Positions 6,769 to 15,479 of a DNA stretch of 31,316 nucleotides are shown in pieces. Each line of letters starts with the position of its first letter. Position 1 is the stretch's first letter. The notes under the pieces are model-generated. The model ran no database searches. It saw only the letters and a program-made list of their open reading frames with translations, and had not been told where the DNA came from. This DNA is from Mageeibacillus sp. UBA1212 (GTDB taxonomy: Bacteria > Bacillota > Clostridia > UBA1212): positions 52,694 through 84,009 of the forward strand of contig DBXM01000039.1 of NCBI GenBank assembly GCA_002309655.1. The letters run 5' to 3'. The position numbers and the translations under genes are program-made.

Positions 6769-8988
6769 ATGCTGAGCTTCAAATCATCTGTTGTTTATTA
6801 TCCCGGAGCGGGGGAAGACCGCTTTTGTGACAATTACTACTTCAACTCCAAGGTGATTACTCCCGACATCGACGGCAACAAGATCAAGCTGACACAGAAG
6901 ACGGCCAAACCCGGTCGCCAGATGTTCGGCATCGCCACCGGTTCCTACGGCGAGAACGTCGTGAAGGACCAGGTCTACGCCGCCTTTTCAAAACTCAAGA
7001 AGTACCACTCCTTTTATATAAAGAACAGCGACACGGTCGTCACGAAGCTTTTGAAGAACTTCTTCAAAGAGGCGGCGCTCGACGTATCGCAGACGATCGA
7101 CGAGGACTCCGACCTGTCCGTTAAGGTCTCGGCGGCTGTAATGTGCACCGACGAGGATACGATCACGGTCGCGAACGTCGGCAACGTCAAGGTTTTCTCC
7201 GTCAAGGACGGCGAGGCCACCGAGCTTTCGCACGAACACACCCAGGCGAAGAAAATGGTCGACATGGGCATCATTCCGCCCGCGAAACTCCGCAACCATC
7301 CGCAGCGCAGAAAGCTGGTAAAATACCTGGGCATCAGCGGCGAGGCTGCGATTCCCGACGTCGAGACTTACGACGCGTCCGCAGGCGAGATATTCATTAT
7401 CGTCAGCACCGCTTTCAGCGACTACGTTGAAGAGGGCGTGCTGGTTGAAGCGGCTGCGGCTTACGACGAACCCGGCGACATCGCGGGATACGTTCTCAGC
7501 GCGTACCAGAACGAGCACGTCGGCGACTTTACCGTCATCGTCGTAAAGGCGTACAGTGAAGGCGCGGCGGCGGTTCCCGAAGGCGGTTCGGCTGCGGGAA
7601 AGACTGCGGCTGCGGCAGCTGCGGCGGGTGCCGCGGGTGCGGTTGCAGGCTCCGAAGCTGTTTTCGGAGGAAGAGGCAAGGAACCCGGAAAAACAGGCGA
7701 AAAGAAGCCTGAAACGGCCGCGGCAGATTATGACGGCGACGGAGACGTGAAGGTCGCTCCTTCCCGCGGCTCCGACAGCGGCGAAGAGCCAAAAAAGGGC
7801 CAGGGCGGCATTCTCGGAATGATTCTTCCCGGCAAGAAGAAACCGGAGGAAGAGGAGAAGCCCGAGGAAGTCATCACGTTCATGCCCGCCGGCGTCGACC
7901 TGTCCGGCGACATTATGGCCGACGCGAGAGAGCCCGAAAAGCCGGCGGAGCAGCCGACCGAAGGGCAGTCCCTCGAAGTCGGTGAAATCGGCCTTATCGA
8001 CATCGAAAACGAGATGCGGAAGAACGACGTTCCAGAGCGCGGCTCGAAAGCGGGTTCAAAAACCGGCTCGAAAGCGGGCTTCGCGGGCGGCGTCAGCGCC
8101 GAGAGCGAAGACTTTGAGAGAGGCGAGGAACCCGAAGACGGCGGCGAATCCGGAGAAGACGGCGGCGAAGAAGGCTCCGGCGAATCCGAAGGCGGTGAAA
8201 AGAAGGGCGGCCTTAAGAAAGCGTTCAAGAACTTCATCGGACTCGGCGGCGAGGACGACGAGAAAGAGAGCATCTGGCCGACGGTCGTCATATTCATCGT
8301 TTGCCTGATTATTGTGGTCATTCTCGCGTTCTTCGCGATTGAAATGTTCAAGAAGCCCGGGAAAGACGGCAAAGCGACGCCCACACCCGAAACGGTGGCT
8401 TCCGCGACTCCTTCCGAAGTAGCGACACCCGAACCCGGCGACGCGACCGAAGCTCCCGGCGAAAGCGCGACACCTTACGTAGCGCCCACCGAGATTCCTT
8501 CCGAGACCGCCGGAACGAACGAAACCCCGACTCCCACGGACGCTCCCACCAACGCGCCGACAAACGAACCCACGCCGACCGAGAGTACGACTCCCAGGCC
8601 CACTCCCACCGCAGAGGTAGCCGAGCCCACCGCGACTCCGACTCCCACGCCTACACAGGAGCCCACCGCGGAGCCGACCGAAGAGCCTACTGAGGAGCCT
8701 ACGGAAGAGCCCACCGAAGAGCCCACCGAGGAGCCTACGGAAGAACCTACCGAGGAGCCTACCGAAGAGCCCACTGAGGAACCCACGGAAGAGCCTACTG
8801 AGGAGCCCACCGAAGAACCGACTGAGGAGCCTACCGAAGAGCCCACCGAGGAACCCACGGAAGAGCCTACCGAGGAACCGACCGAAGAACCCACTGAGGA
8901 GCCCACGGAAGAGCCGACTGAGGAACCGACAGGCGAAGAGCCCACCGAAGAGCCCACAGGTGAAGAGCCGACAGGCGAAAATCCCTGA
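6769..8988 (+). CDS. Transmembrane protein with degenerate PP2C-like cytoplasmic domain and EEPT-repeat stalk
   Basis: The 739-residue protein has three parts. Residues 1 to about 262 fit a PP2C-type Ser/Thr phosphatase fold: FGIATGSYG (53-61), ITVANVGNVKVF (132-143), a HPQRRKLVKYLG stretch, STAFSD (213-218) and GDFTVIVV (252-259). In active enzymes these read ADGMGG, VGDSR, SDGLTD and DNITVIVV; here the metal-binding Asp positions are T57, N139, T214 and G252, so catalysis is probably lost. Residues about 263-500 are a charged, Ala/Gly/Glu-rich linker with a GSKxG repeat near 425. A single hydrophobic segment lies at about 505-527. The last ~210 residues are Pro/Thr/Glu-rich with 21 exact EEPT units and should be outside the cell. 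No partner kinase gene is adjacent. The start is set by AGAGGA at 6754-6759. Role unknown; an envelope sensor or wall-spanning scaffold is an inference. Confidence 0.75.
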   Translation: MLSFKSSVVYYPGAGEDRFCDNYYFNSKVITPDIDGNKIKLTQKTAKPGRQMFGIATGSYGENVVKDQVYAAFSKLKKYHSFYIKNSDTVVTKLLKNFFKEAALDVSQTIDEDSDLSVKVSAAVMCTDEDTITVANVGNVKVFSVKDGEATELSHEHTQAKKMVDMGIIPPAKLRNHPQRRKLVKYLGISGEAAIPDVETYDASAGEIFIIVSTAFSDYVEEGVLVEAAAAYDEPGDIAGYVLSAYQNEHVGDFTVIVVKAYSEGAAAVPEGGSAAGKTAAAAAAAGAAGAVAGSEAVFGGRGKEPGKTGEKKPETAAADYDGDGDVKVAPSRGSDSGEEPKKGQGGILGMILPGKKKPEEEEKPEEVITFMPAGVDLSGDIMADAREPEKPAEQPTEGQSLEVGEIGLIDIENEMRKNDVPERGSKAGSKTGSKAGFAGGVSAESEDFERGEEPEDGGESGEDGGEEGSGESEGGEKKGGLKKAFKNFIGLGGEDDEKESIWPTVVIFIVCLIIVVILAFFAIEMFKKPGKDGKATPTPETVASATPSEVATPEPGDATEAPGESATPYVAPTEIPSETAGTNETPTPTDAPTNAPTNEPTPTESTTPRPTPTAEVAEPTATPTPTPTQEPTAEPTEEPTEEPTEEPTEEPTEEPTEEPTEEPTEEPTEEPTEEPTEEPTEEPTEEPTEEPTEEPTEEPTEEPTEEPTEEPTEEPTEEPTGEEPTEEPTGEEPTGENP
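8680..8931 (+). repeat. Coding tandem repeat, 21 units of EEPT (12 nt each)
   Basis: The region holds 252 nt, or exactly 21 consecutive EEPT tetrapeptides (residues 638-721 of the membrane protein). The units are identical in protein but use varied codons: GAA/GAG, CCT/CCC/CCG and ACC/ACT/ACG are mixed. Imperfect units continue on both sides (AEPT, TGEEPT). The antisense strand reads as an open VGSS repeat, which is only its shadow. Confidence 0.95.
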
Positions 8989-9143
8989 TTGAGAGGCGGG
9001 GGCAGAGATCTGTCTTTACGCATTCCTGCCTGCCGGCCCGAAAACGGCCAACTTGTTAATGTTGAAAAACGCGGACACTGTCCGTCAGAGACCCGGAATT
9101 CAAGCCGTAATTGCGACGTTTTACCGACCGAGTTTTACGGCTC

Positions 9144-9169
9144 TTGAATTGCCGGGCAGGTTTTATAAA
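9144..9169 (+). promoter_or_regulatory. Weak candidate promoter for alaS
   Basis: TTGAAT (9144-9149) and TATAAA (9164-9169) occur upstream of alaS but only 14 bp apart, shorter than usual. No T-box leader (no AGGGTGG-type antiterminator sequence) is visible in the 218-nt gap after the preceding gene, and no clear terminator for that gene either. Confidence 0.3.
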
Positions 9170-9206
9170 TCTATTTTCGAAAGGAAACCACACGGTAAAT
9201 TTTTGT

Positions 9207-11846
9207 ATGGAAAAACTTGGTTTGAATGAAATCAGGGAGAGATATCTCTCATTTTTCGAGAGCAAGGGCCATCTCAGGCTTCCGAGCTTCTCGCTGGTGC
9301 CCGAGAACGACCCGAGTATCCTCCTAATCAACGCGGGAATGACCCCGCTCAAGCCCTATTTTACAGGCGCGCAGGTGCCGCCCCGCAAGAGGGTGACCAC
9401 GTGCCAGAAATGCATCCGCACGCCGGATATCGACAACGTCGGCAAGACGGCCAGGCACGGAACGTTCTTTGAAATGCTCGGAAACTTCTCGTTCGGCGAC
9501 TACTTCAAAAAGGAAGTGATTCCGTGGGCGTGGGAGTTCCTCACAGAGGACATGAAGATTCCCGCCGACAGGCTGTACATCACGGTCTACAAGGACGACG
9601 ACGAGGCTTACGACATCTGGAACAAGACCGTCGGCGTTCCCGCTGAGAGAATTTACCGTTTCGGCAAAGAAGACAACTTCTGGGAGCACGGAGAAGGCCC
9701 CTGCGGTCCATGCTCGGAAATTCATTTCGACAGAGGTCCGGAATACGGCTGCGGCAGACCCGACTGCAAGGTCGGATGCAGCTGCGACCGCTACATGGAA
9801 GTCTGGAACCTCGTTTTCACGCAGTTCGACAGGAAGGCCGACGGCTCCTACGAGCGGCTGGCGTTCCCGAACATCGACACCGGCATGGGCCTCGAAAGGC
9901 TCGCCTGCATTATGCAGGGCGTCGGGAACCTGTTCGAAGTCGACACGGTGAGAAGAATTCTCGACACCGTCTGCGAGCTCTCCGGCAAGAAATACGGCGA
10001 AGTCTACAAGGACGACGTCTCGATAAGAGTCATCACCGACCACATCAGAAGCACCGTTATGATGGTTTCCGACGGCGTAGTGCCTTCCAACGAGGCGCGC
10101 GGCTACGTTCTCAGAAGGCTTTTGAGGGGCGCGTGCCGCCACGGGAAACTTCTGGGCATTAAGGGCGCGTTCCTGACAAGGCTCGCCGAGGTCGTGATTC
10201 AGGAATCCGGCAGCGCCTACCCGCAGCTCATCGAGAAAGAGGCGTATATCAAGAAGGTCATCGCGGCCGAAGAGGAGCGCTTCTCGGCGACAATCGATCA
10301 GGGAATGCTGCTGATTGGCGACATCGTTAAAGACGCGAAGGCGTCCGGAGCGACAGAAGTTTCCGGCGAAGTCGCGTTCAAGCTGCACGACACCTACGGG
10401 TTCCCGTTCGACCTGACGAGAGAGGTGCTCGCCGAGAGCGGTCTTTCGGTCAACGAAGAGGAATTCCGCAAAGCCATGAAGGTTCAGCGCGAAAAGGCGA
10501 GGGAGGCCATCAAGAACAGAGAGAGCTCCTGGAGCGGCAAGGAGGCTGTGCTTCCGAAAGACGTTCCCGCCACCGAATTCGTCGGCTATACCGACCTTTC
10601 TTGCGATGCGAAGCTCATCTGCCTGCTTAAGAAGAACGCCGACGGCGTTTTGGAGGTCTGCGACAGCGCGGAGACGTCCGACGAGGCGGTGGCCGTATTT
10701 GACAGGACTCCGTTCTACGCGGAAAGCGGCGGCCAGGAGGCCGACCAGGGTGAGATCGTAACTGCCGAAGGAGCCGTTCTCGAGCTCGCGGGCGTCACGA
10801 AGACGAACGACAAGCGCTGGATGCACTCCGTTTGCGTGGTGGACGGCACGGTGAAGACCGGCGACGTCTGCAAGCTCACGGTCGACGCCGAAAAGCGCAG
10901 ACTCACCGAGCGCAACCACAGCGCGACGCACCTTCTCCAGAAGGCTCTCACCACTGTCCTCGGACCTCACGTCCACCAGGCCGGTTCGAGCGTCAACAGC
11001 GAACGCCTCAGGTTCGACTTCAACCACATGCAGGCCGTAACGCCCGATGAACTCGCAGAGGTCGAGAGGCTCGTGAACGAGGCAATCTCCGCGGAGTACC
11101 CGGTCACCGTAAAAGAGCTTCCTATCGACGAAGCCAAAAAGCTCGGCGCGGTGGCGCTCTTCGGCGAAAAGTACGGCGACATCGTGCGTGTGGTCGACAT
11201 GGGCGGCTACAGCGTCGAATTCTGCGGCGGCACCCACGTCAGGAACACCTCCTCGATCGGTCTTGTGAAGATCCTTCACGAGTCCGCCGTTAGCGCCGGC
11301 ATAAGGAGAATCGAAGCCGTCACAAGCAAGACTGCAATTGCCTATTTTAAGGAGAAAGAAGCGATTCTCGAGGAGGCCTGCGACGCCGCGAAGGCGACGC
11401 CTTCCGACATCTCCGAGAAGATCAAAGTCCAGTCCGAGAAGCTCAAAGAGCTCACCAAAGAGATCGAAAAGATGAAGCGCGAAAAGGCTTCCGGCGGCGT
11501 CGACGCCGTCATCAAGAACGCGCAGGAAGTCGCAGGCGTCACCGTGTTTACGGGCCGTTTTGATGAACTCGCCGGCGACGCTTTGAGAGACCTCTGCGAG
11601 AGCATCCGCGACAAGGCCGAGTGCTCGCTCTGCGTTCTCGCGTCCGGCAAGGACGGCAAGGTATCCATCGTCGCGATGGCTTCCAAGGCGTGCGTCGCAA
11701 AGGGAATCAAGTGCGGCGACGTCATCAGGAAGGCCGCCGCGATGTGCGGTGGCGGCGGCGGCGGCCGGCCCGACATGGCGCAGGCAGGCGGCAGGGACGT
11801 TGGCGCAATCGACAAGATGCTTGCGTCCGTAAAAGAATTCATCTGA
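9207..11846 (+). CDS. alaS: Alanyl-tRNA synthetase
   Basis: AlaRS charges tRNA-Ala in the cytoplasm and clears mischarged Ser and Gly. The 879-residue protein has the full set of domains: the class II catalytic core from the N-terminus (FFESKGHLRLPSFSLVP, motif 2 region around TFFEMLGNFSFGDYF), the tRNA-recognition region, the editing domain with zinc-binding HSATHLL and CGGTHV, a coiled-coil stretch, and the C-terminal DHHA1 domain with a Gly-rich stretch followed by RPDMAQAGG. I place the start at ATG 9207 (MEKLGLNEIRERY), which matches the usual N-terminus; an upstream in-frame start at 9111 would add 32 atypical residues. The nearest purine-rich site, AAAGGAAA at 9179, is too far for a normal Shine-Dalgarno. 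It leads a same-strand gene run to obgE. Identification is secure. Confidence 0.97.
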   Translation: MEKLGLNEIRERYLSFFESKGHLRLPSFSLVPENDPSILLINAGMTPLKPYFTGAQVPPRKRVTTCQKCIRTPDIDNVGKTARHGTFFEMLGNFSFGDYFKKEVIPWAWEFLTEDMKIPADRLYITVYKDDDEAYDIWNKTVGVPAERIYRFGKEDNFWEHGEGPCGPCSEIHFDRGPEYGCGRPDCKVGCSCDRYMEVWNLVFTQFDRKADGSYERLAFPNIDTGMGLERLACIMQGVGNLFEVDTVRRILDTVCELSGKKYGEVYKDDVSIRVITDHIRSTVMMVSDGVVPSNEARGYVLRRLLRGACRHGKLLGIKGAFLTRLAEVVIQESGSAYPQLIEKEAYIKKVIAAEEERFSATIDQGMLLIGDIVKDAKASGATEVSGEVAFKLHDTYGFPFDLTREVLAESGLSVNEEEFRKAMKVQREKAREAIKNRESSWSGKEAVLPKDVPATEFVGYTDLSCDAKLICLLKKNADGVLEVCDSAETSDEAVAVFDRTPFYAESGGQEADQGEIVTAEGAVLELAGVTKTNDKRWMHSVCVVDGTVKTGDVCKLTVDAEKRRLTERNHSATHLLQKALTTVLGPHVHQAGSSVNSERLRFDFNHMQAVTPDELAEVERLVNEAISAEYPVTVKELPIDEAKKLGAVALFGEKYGDIVRVVDMGGYSVEFCGGTHVRNTSSIGLVKILHESAVSAGIRRIEAVTSKTAIAYFKEKEAILEEACDAAKATPSDISEKIKVQSEKLKELTKEIEKMKREKASGGVDAVIKNAQEVAGVTVFTGRFDELAGDALRDLCESIRDKAECSLCVLASGKDGKVSIVAMASKACVAKGIKCGDVIRKAAAMCGGGGGGRPDMAQAGGRDVGAIDKMLASVKEFI

Positions 11847-11990
11847 CCGCAATAAGCCGGCTTCAAGCCCGATTATTCAATTATCAAACCCCTGCGCCAG
11901 GGCGGCGCAACCGGATGCGGCTTATAACCCGTAGACCGCGCAATACAGGCGCCGCCGCCCGCAGACTTTTAAACCAACCGGAGGAACCCG

Positions 11991-12335
11991 ATGGACAACT
12001 GCATTTTTTGTAAGATTATTAAAGGCGAGATACCGTCTTCAAAGGTTTACGAGGACGAATCAGTTTTTGCTTTCCGGGACATCAATCCGCAGGCACCGGT
12101 CCACGTTCTGATCGTTCCCAAGAAGCACGCCGCGAACGTTCTCGAACTCTGCGAGGAGGACGAGGCGCTGCTCGGCCACATTCAGCTCGTTGCAGGCGAA
12201 ATCGCGACGACGCTCGGCATTTCCGAGAGCGGTTTCAGAATCATGTCCAACTGCGGGCCCGACGCCTGCCAGAGCGTGCAGCATCTCCACTACCACCTGC
12301 TGGGCGGCACGCAGATGAGCGAGAAGATGGTCTGA
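11991..12335 (+). CDS. HIT-family (HINT-like) nucleotide hydrolase
   Basis: The protein is a 114-residue histidine triad protein. It carries the HINT-type zinc pair CIFC near the N-terminus, the PVHVLIVPKKH strand, and the catalytic triad in HLHYHLLGG near the C-terminus. HINT proteins hydrolyse nucleoside phosphoramidates and can remove AMP from aminoacyl-adenylates formed by tRNA synthetases. Its place 144 nt after alaS would suit that role, although this is inference. The start is supported by GGAGG about 6-7 nt before the ATG. A GC-rich inverted repeat lies in the gap upstream (11900-11908 with 11949-11956) but lacks a good T run, so co-transcription with alaS remains possible. Confidence 0.93.
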   Translation: MDNCIFCKIIKGEIPSSKVYEDESVFAFRDINPQAPVHVLIVPKKHAANVLELCEEDEALLGHIQLVAGEIATTLGISESGFRIMSNCGPDACQSVQHLHYHLLGGTQMSEKMV

Positions 12336-12383
12336 CGCAGGCGGAGAGACAGCGGAAGAGACCGGAGCGCAGAGAGACAGAGC

Positions 12384-12911
12384 ATGCTGGATAAGTTTTA
12401 CCCGGATTTCAGGGCGGAGAGCGTCCTGACAGCCGATTTCGCAAAGCTATACGACCGCGGCGTCAGGTTCATTGTATTCGACGCCGACAACACGCTTGTT
12501 TCGTACGAGGAGACCGAACCGTCCGAGAGGATAATCGAGTTCGTCCGCGGACTGACGCGTGCGGGCTTCGGCATGTGCATTCTCTCCAACGGCCACAAGG
12601 AACGCGTCAAAAAGCTTGCCGCGATTCTCGGGATGAGCTTCGAAGGCGACGCTTTCAAACCGTCCAGGAAGGGTTTTAGAAGAGTTTTCGCGCAGTACGG
12701 CGTTACGGGAAGCGAGACGCTCGTTGTGGGCGACCAGATTTTCACGGACGTCTGGGGCGCGTCGCGTTCATCCTGCCTGTCGCTGCTGGTAAAGCCGATC
12801 AGCCCCAAAAAGGAGCCGCCGTTCGTGAGGCTGAAGCGTATTCCGGAGAAGCTTTTTCTCCGAAAAATAGAAGAAATCTCAGAGTGTATAGACGTTCCGC
12901 GCGGGCAGTGA
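12384..12911 (+). CDS. yqeG: YqeG family HAD IIIA-type phosphatase
   Basis: This 175-residue protein has HAD motif I FDADNTLV (about residues 31-38), motif II ILSN, a conserved KP in AFKPSRKGF, and motif III VVGDQIFTDVWGA. This is the pattern of the YqeG/GEP4 family. In Bacillus the gene lies near ribosome-assembly GTPase genes; the eukaryotic relative GEP4 is a phosphatidylglycerophosphate phosphatase. Either a lipid phosphatase role or a general phosphatase role is possible. The Shine-Dalgarno is weak. The gene follows the HIT gene by 48 nt and precedes the membrane protein by 49 nt, consistent with one operon. Confidence 0.88.
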   Translation: MLDKFYPDFRAESVLTADFAKLYDRGVRFIVFDADNTLVSYEETEPSERIIEFVRGLTRAGFGMCILSNGHKERVKKLAAILGMSFEGDAFKPSRKGFRRVFAQYGVTGSETLVVGDQIFTDVWGASRSSCLSLLVKPISPKKEPPFVRLKRIPEKLFLRKIEEISECIDVPRGQ

Positions 12912-12960
12912 ACCGAAAGCTTTCCGCGAGGCGTCACCAAGTTTTTTACGGAGGATAAAA

Positions 12961-13554
12961 ATGGCAAAAACGAAAACAGGGAGCAACTTTGCGCGAATGC
13001 TCTCGGTGCTGTTAGGCGTACTGGGCGCGGGCTGGCTCTTCTCGAACGGCTGGAAAGGCGTGTTCGATTACGTTTCCGGCTACAGCTTTAAAACAAACTT
13101 TTTCAGTTACTTTTTCGGCCCTGCGCTGTTCCCGGTGGTTACGCTGGCCGCGGCGCTTCTGTTCTTTATTGTGAGTCTCCGCGACCTCGAACCGATGGTG
13201 GGTGGCTTCTCGATCTTCACCGCGATTCTCGCCACCTTTGCGGCAGTGGCCTACGCCGTCTTTTTTATAAACAACATAAGGGCGGTCGAGACGGCTTTCT
13301 CGCCGGCGTACATTATGCACTTCGGGAAGTTCCTGCTGCTCGTGGCGTACTTCCTGTTCGCGATGTACTGCAGAAACAGAGGCGGAATCCGTAACGTCGC
13401 ATGGGGCTTCGCGATTGCCGCGCTCGTGGTAATTCTCGCCGCGACGGTCTACGGATTCGTAAAGGAAACGCTTTACGCCCGCGAATTCGTCGACAACATT
13501 TTCACGATACTCGCCCACGCTGCGATGTTCTTCTGCGGCTTGAGGCAGTACTGA
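12961..13554 (+). CDS. Hypothetical six-helix membrane protein
   Basis: I do not recognise this 197-residue protein. It is hydrophobic, with about six likely membrane helices near residues 12-28, 43-65, 78-100, 110-130, 138-158 and 170-192. A basic start (MAKTKTGS) suggests that the N-terminus faces the cytoplasm. No catalytic motif is evident. The start is well supported by GGAGG a few nt upstream of the ATG. It sits between yqeG and a GH99-like hydrolase, all on the same strand with short gaps, so a role in the cell envelope is possible but only by association. Confidence 0.85.
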   Translation: MAKTKTGSNFARMLSVLLGVLGAGWLFSNGWKGVFDYVSGYSFKTNFFSYFFGPALFPVVTLAAALLFFIVSLRDLEPMVGGFSIFTAILATFAAVAYAVFFINNIRAVETAFSPAYIMHFGKFLLLVAYFLFAMYCRNRGGIRNVAWGFAIAALVVILAATVYGFVKETLYAREFVDNIFTILAHAAMFFCGLRQY

Positions 13555-13611
13555 AACAGCCCGCAACCCGAATAAAACCGGACAACCGACAGCAAAACCG
13601 GAGGTAATACT

Positions 13612-15438
13612 ATGGCAGATCACAGAATCGAACCTTCACATTCAACGCTTGCGTCCCGCGAACTGTACGTTCAGCCGGACTTCTGGGGCGCCACGGACGC
13701 ACTGGGAAGAAAGCTTCCCGCAGCGGGGGAAACCGGCGCAAAAAGAAACAAATTCGTAGGCCTCTTCTACTGGACCTGGCACACGGCTCAATCCGGCCGT
13801 CCCGCGAGAAACGTCACCGAGATACTCGCGAAGAACCCCGAGGCGGTCAATGATTTCAGCCACCCCGTGTGGGAGGGTACGCCTTCGGGAACCGCCCATT
13901 TCTGGGGAAAACCGGTGTACGGATATTACCACGACCGCGACGAGTTCACGCTGCGCAAGAACGCGGAACTGATCGCGAACGCCGGCGTCGACGTGCTCTT
14001 CTTCGACTGCACGAACGGCGACTTCCTCTGGGACGATGACTACAAATTCCTCGCGAAAGTCTACAAAAAGGCGCTCGCACAAGGAATCAACGTGCCGAAG
14101 TTCGCGTTCATGCTCAACTTCTGTCCCTGCGACACGACCCGCACTATGCTGAGACGCGTCTACAAAGAATTCTATTCGGATTCCGACAACGAGTGCCTGT
14201 TCTTCTACTGGGAAGGCAAGCCCGTCATTATGGCGCACCCCGAGAGCCTGGACCCGCAGGAGCCTTTGGACAGGGAAATCCTCGACTTTTTCACGTTCAG
14301 GCACAATGAACCTACATATTTCGCGGCCGACACGCCTTACGACGCGGACAGGAAATGGTGGGGCTGGTGCTCCGTCTACCCGCAGACGAAATACGGCGTC
14401 AAGAAGGACGGTTCGGTCGAGCAGATGACCGTCAACGTCGCGCAGAACGCCAACGACAACGGGCTCAACGCAATGAACTCGAACGGCGGCAAAGGCGTCT
14501 ACTCCCGCAGTTTCGCGAAGGGAGATTACACCTATTCCTACGACAAATTCGGAACTGAAGCAACCGTCTCGAAGGACACGCCTGACCTCTGCCTCTACGG
14601 CCGGAACTTCCAGCAGCAGTGGGACTACGCGCTCTCGGTCGACCCGGATTTCATATTCGTGACCGGCTGGAACGAGCTCATCGCAGGCCGCTTCGACGAG
14701 TGGCTCGGCACGCCCAACGCGTTCCCGGACCAGTTCGACTACGAACACAGCCGCGACTGCGAGCCCACGAGAACCGTTCTCGGCGACAACTACTACTACC
14801 AGCTCTGCGCGAATATCAGACGCTACAAGGGACTCGACGCGCAGAACTTCAAAATCAACAAGAAGACAATCGACGTCGACGGCGACGTTTCGCAGTGGAA
14901 GGATGTCACCTCCGAATTCGCGGCGTACAGAGGCTCCGGACTCGGCAGAGACACCACCGGCTGGAAGGGTCTTTACTACAAGCAGCCCGCCGCGCCCAAC
15001 GAGATCATCCTCACGAAGTGCGCCTACGACAGCGAGAACGTCTACTTTATGTGCGAGTGCGAGAAAGATATCACCGATGAAGGCGACGCTTCGTTCATGA
15101 AGCTTCTGATTACAACGCCTGCGGCCGGCGAAAACAGCTTCGACGGCTTCGACTTTATGGTCAGTCCGCGCATGCGCCGCAAAGAGGCGGTCGTGGAGAG
15201 GCTCGGAAAAGGATACAAGCGTGCGCCCGCAACTGAAGATGCAAACGCTGCTCGCGCAACCGTCAGCGGCAGGTTCCTGCAGATATCCGTAAAACGCGAG
15301 GCGCTCGGACTGGACGGCGACGGAATTCCGGAGTTCGGTTTTAAATGGTGCGACGCCAACCTCATGAACGGCGACTTCCTCGATCTCTACACGCTCGGCA
15401 ACGCCGTTCCCGCTGGACGGTTCTACTTCAAGGCCTGA
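13612..15438 (+). CDS. GH99/GH71-like glycoside hydrolase with C-terminal CBM9-like domain
   Basis: This 608-residue protein has a TIM-barrel-like N-terminal region: FVGLFYWTWH, then PVYGYYHDRDEFTLRKNAELIANAGVDVLFFDCTNGD, a layout seen in GH71/GH99-like proteins where a distant glycan is hydrolysed within a barrel. W353-N354-E355 in GWNELIAGR matches the WNE motif at the end of the barrel in that group and gives a candidate catalytic Glu. From about residue 425 a second domain starts with DVDGDVSQWKDV and continues with strands typical of CBM9/DOMON-like sugar-binding domains. No signal peptide or membrane helix is visible, so the enzyme appears cytoplasmic. GGAGG precedes ATG 13612. The MurJ-like flippase gene follows 41 nt later. 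The family assignment is by motif only and the substrate is unknown. Confidence 0.7.
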   Translation: MADHRIEPSHSTLASRELYVQPDFWGATDALGRKLPAAGETGAKRNKFVGLFYWTWHTAQSGRPARNVTEILAKNPEAVNDFSHPVWEGTPSGTAHFWGKPVYGYYHDRDEFTLRKNAELIANAGVDVLFFDCTNGDFLWDDDYKFLAKVYKKALAQGINVPKFAFMLNFCPCDTTRTMLRRVYKEFYSDSDNECLFFYWEGKPVIMAHPESLDPQEPLDREILDFFTFRHNEPTYFAADTPYDADRKWWGWCSVYPQTKYGVKKDGSVEQMTVNVAQNANDNGLNAMNSNGGKGVYSRSFAKGDYTYSYDKFGTEATVSKDTPDLCLYGRNFQQQWDYALSVDPDFIFVTGWNELIAGRFDEWLGTPNAFPDQFDYEHSRDCEPTRTVLGDNYYYQLCANIRRYKGLDAQNFKINKKTIDVDGDVSQWKDVTSEFAAYRGSGLGRDTTGWKGLYYKQPAAPNEIILTKCAYDSENVYFMCECEKDITDEGDASFMKLLITTPAAGENSFDGFDFMVSPRMRRKEAVVERLGKGYKRAPATEDANAARATVSGRFLQISVKREALGLDGDGIPEFGFKWCDANLMNGDFLDLYTLGNAVPAGRFYFKA

Positions 15439-15479
15439 ACGCCTTAACACTCCAAAGAAAGGACTGCGTACCGCAGCCG

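Noticed and set aside
8668..8960. Possible CRISPR array because of regular short repeats
   Set aside because: The period is 12 nt without spacers, and the repeat is in frame and coding.
8475..9023. Antisense protein made of VGSS repeats
   Set aside because: It is the reverse reading of the EEPT repeat and has no independent support.
8989..9206. T-box leader upstream of alaS
   Set aside because: No AGGGTGG-type antiterminator, specifier hairpin or terminator pair is visible in the 218-nt gap.
9324..11852. 842-codon open frame antisense to alaS
   Set aside because: It mirrors alaS codon by codon in GC-rich DNA, has no Shine-Dalgarno or recognisable domain, and its composition (Arg, Val, His-rich) is that of a shadow frame.
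11900..11956. Rho-independent terminator between alaS and the HIT gene
   Set aside because: GGCGGCGC and GCGCCGCC pair over 8 bp, but the loop is about 40 nt and only four T residues follow after a further gap, so it is not convincing.
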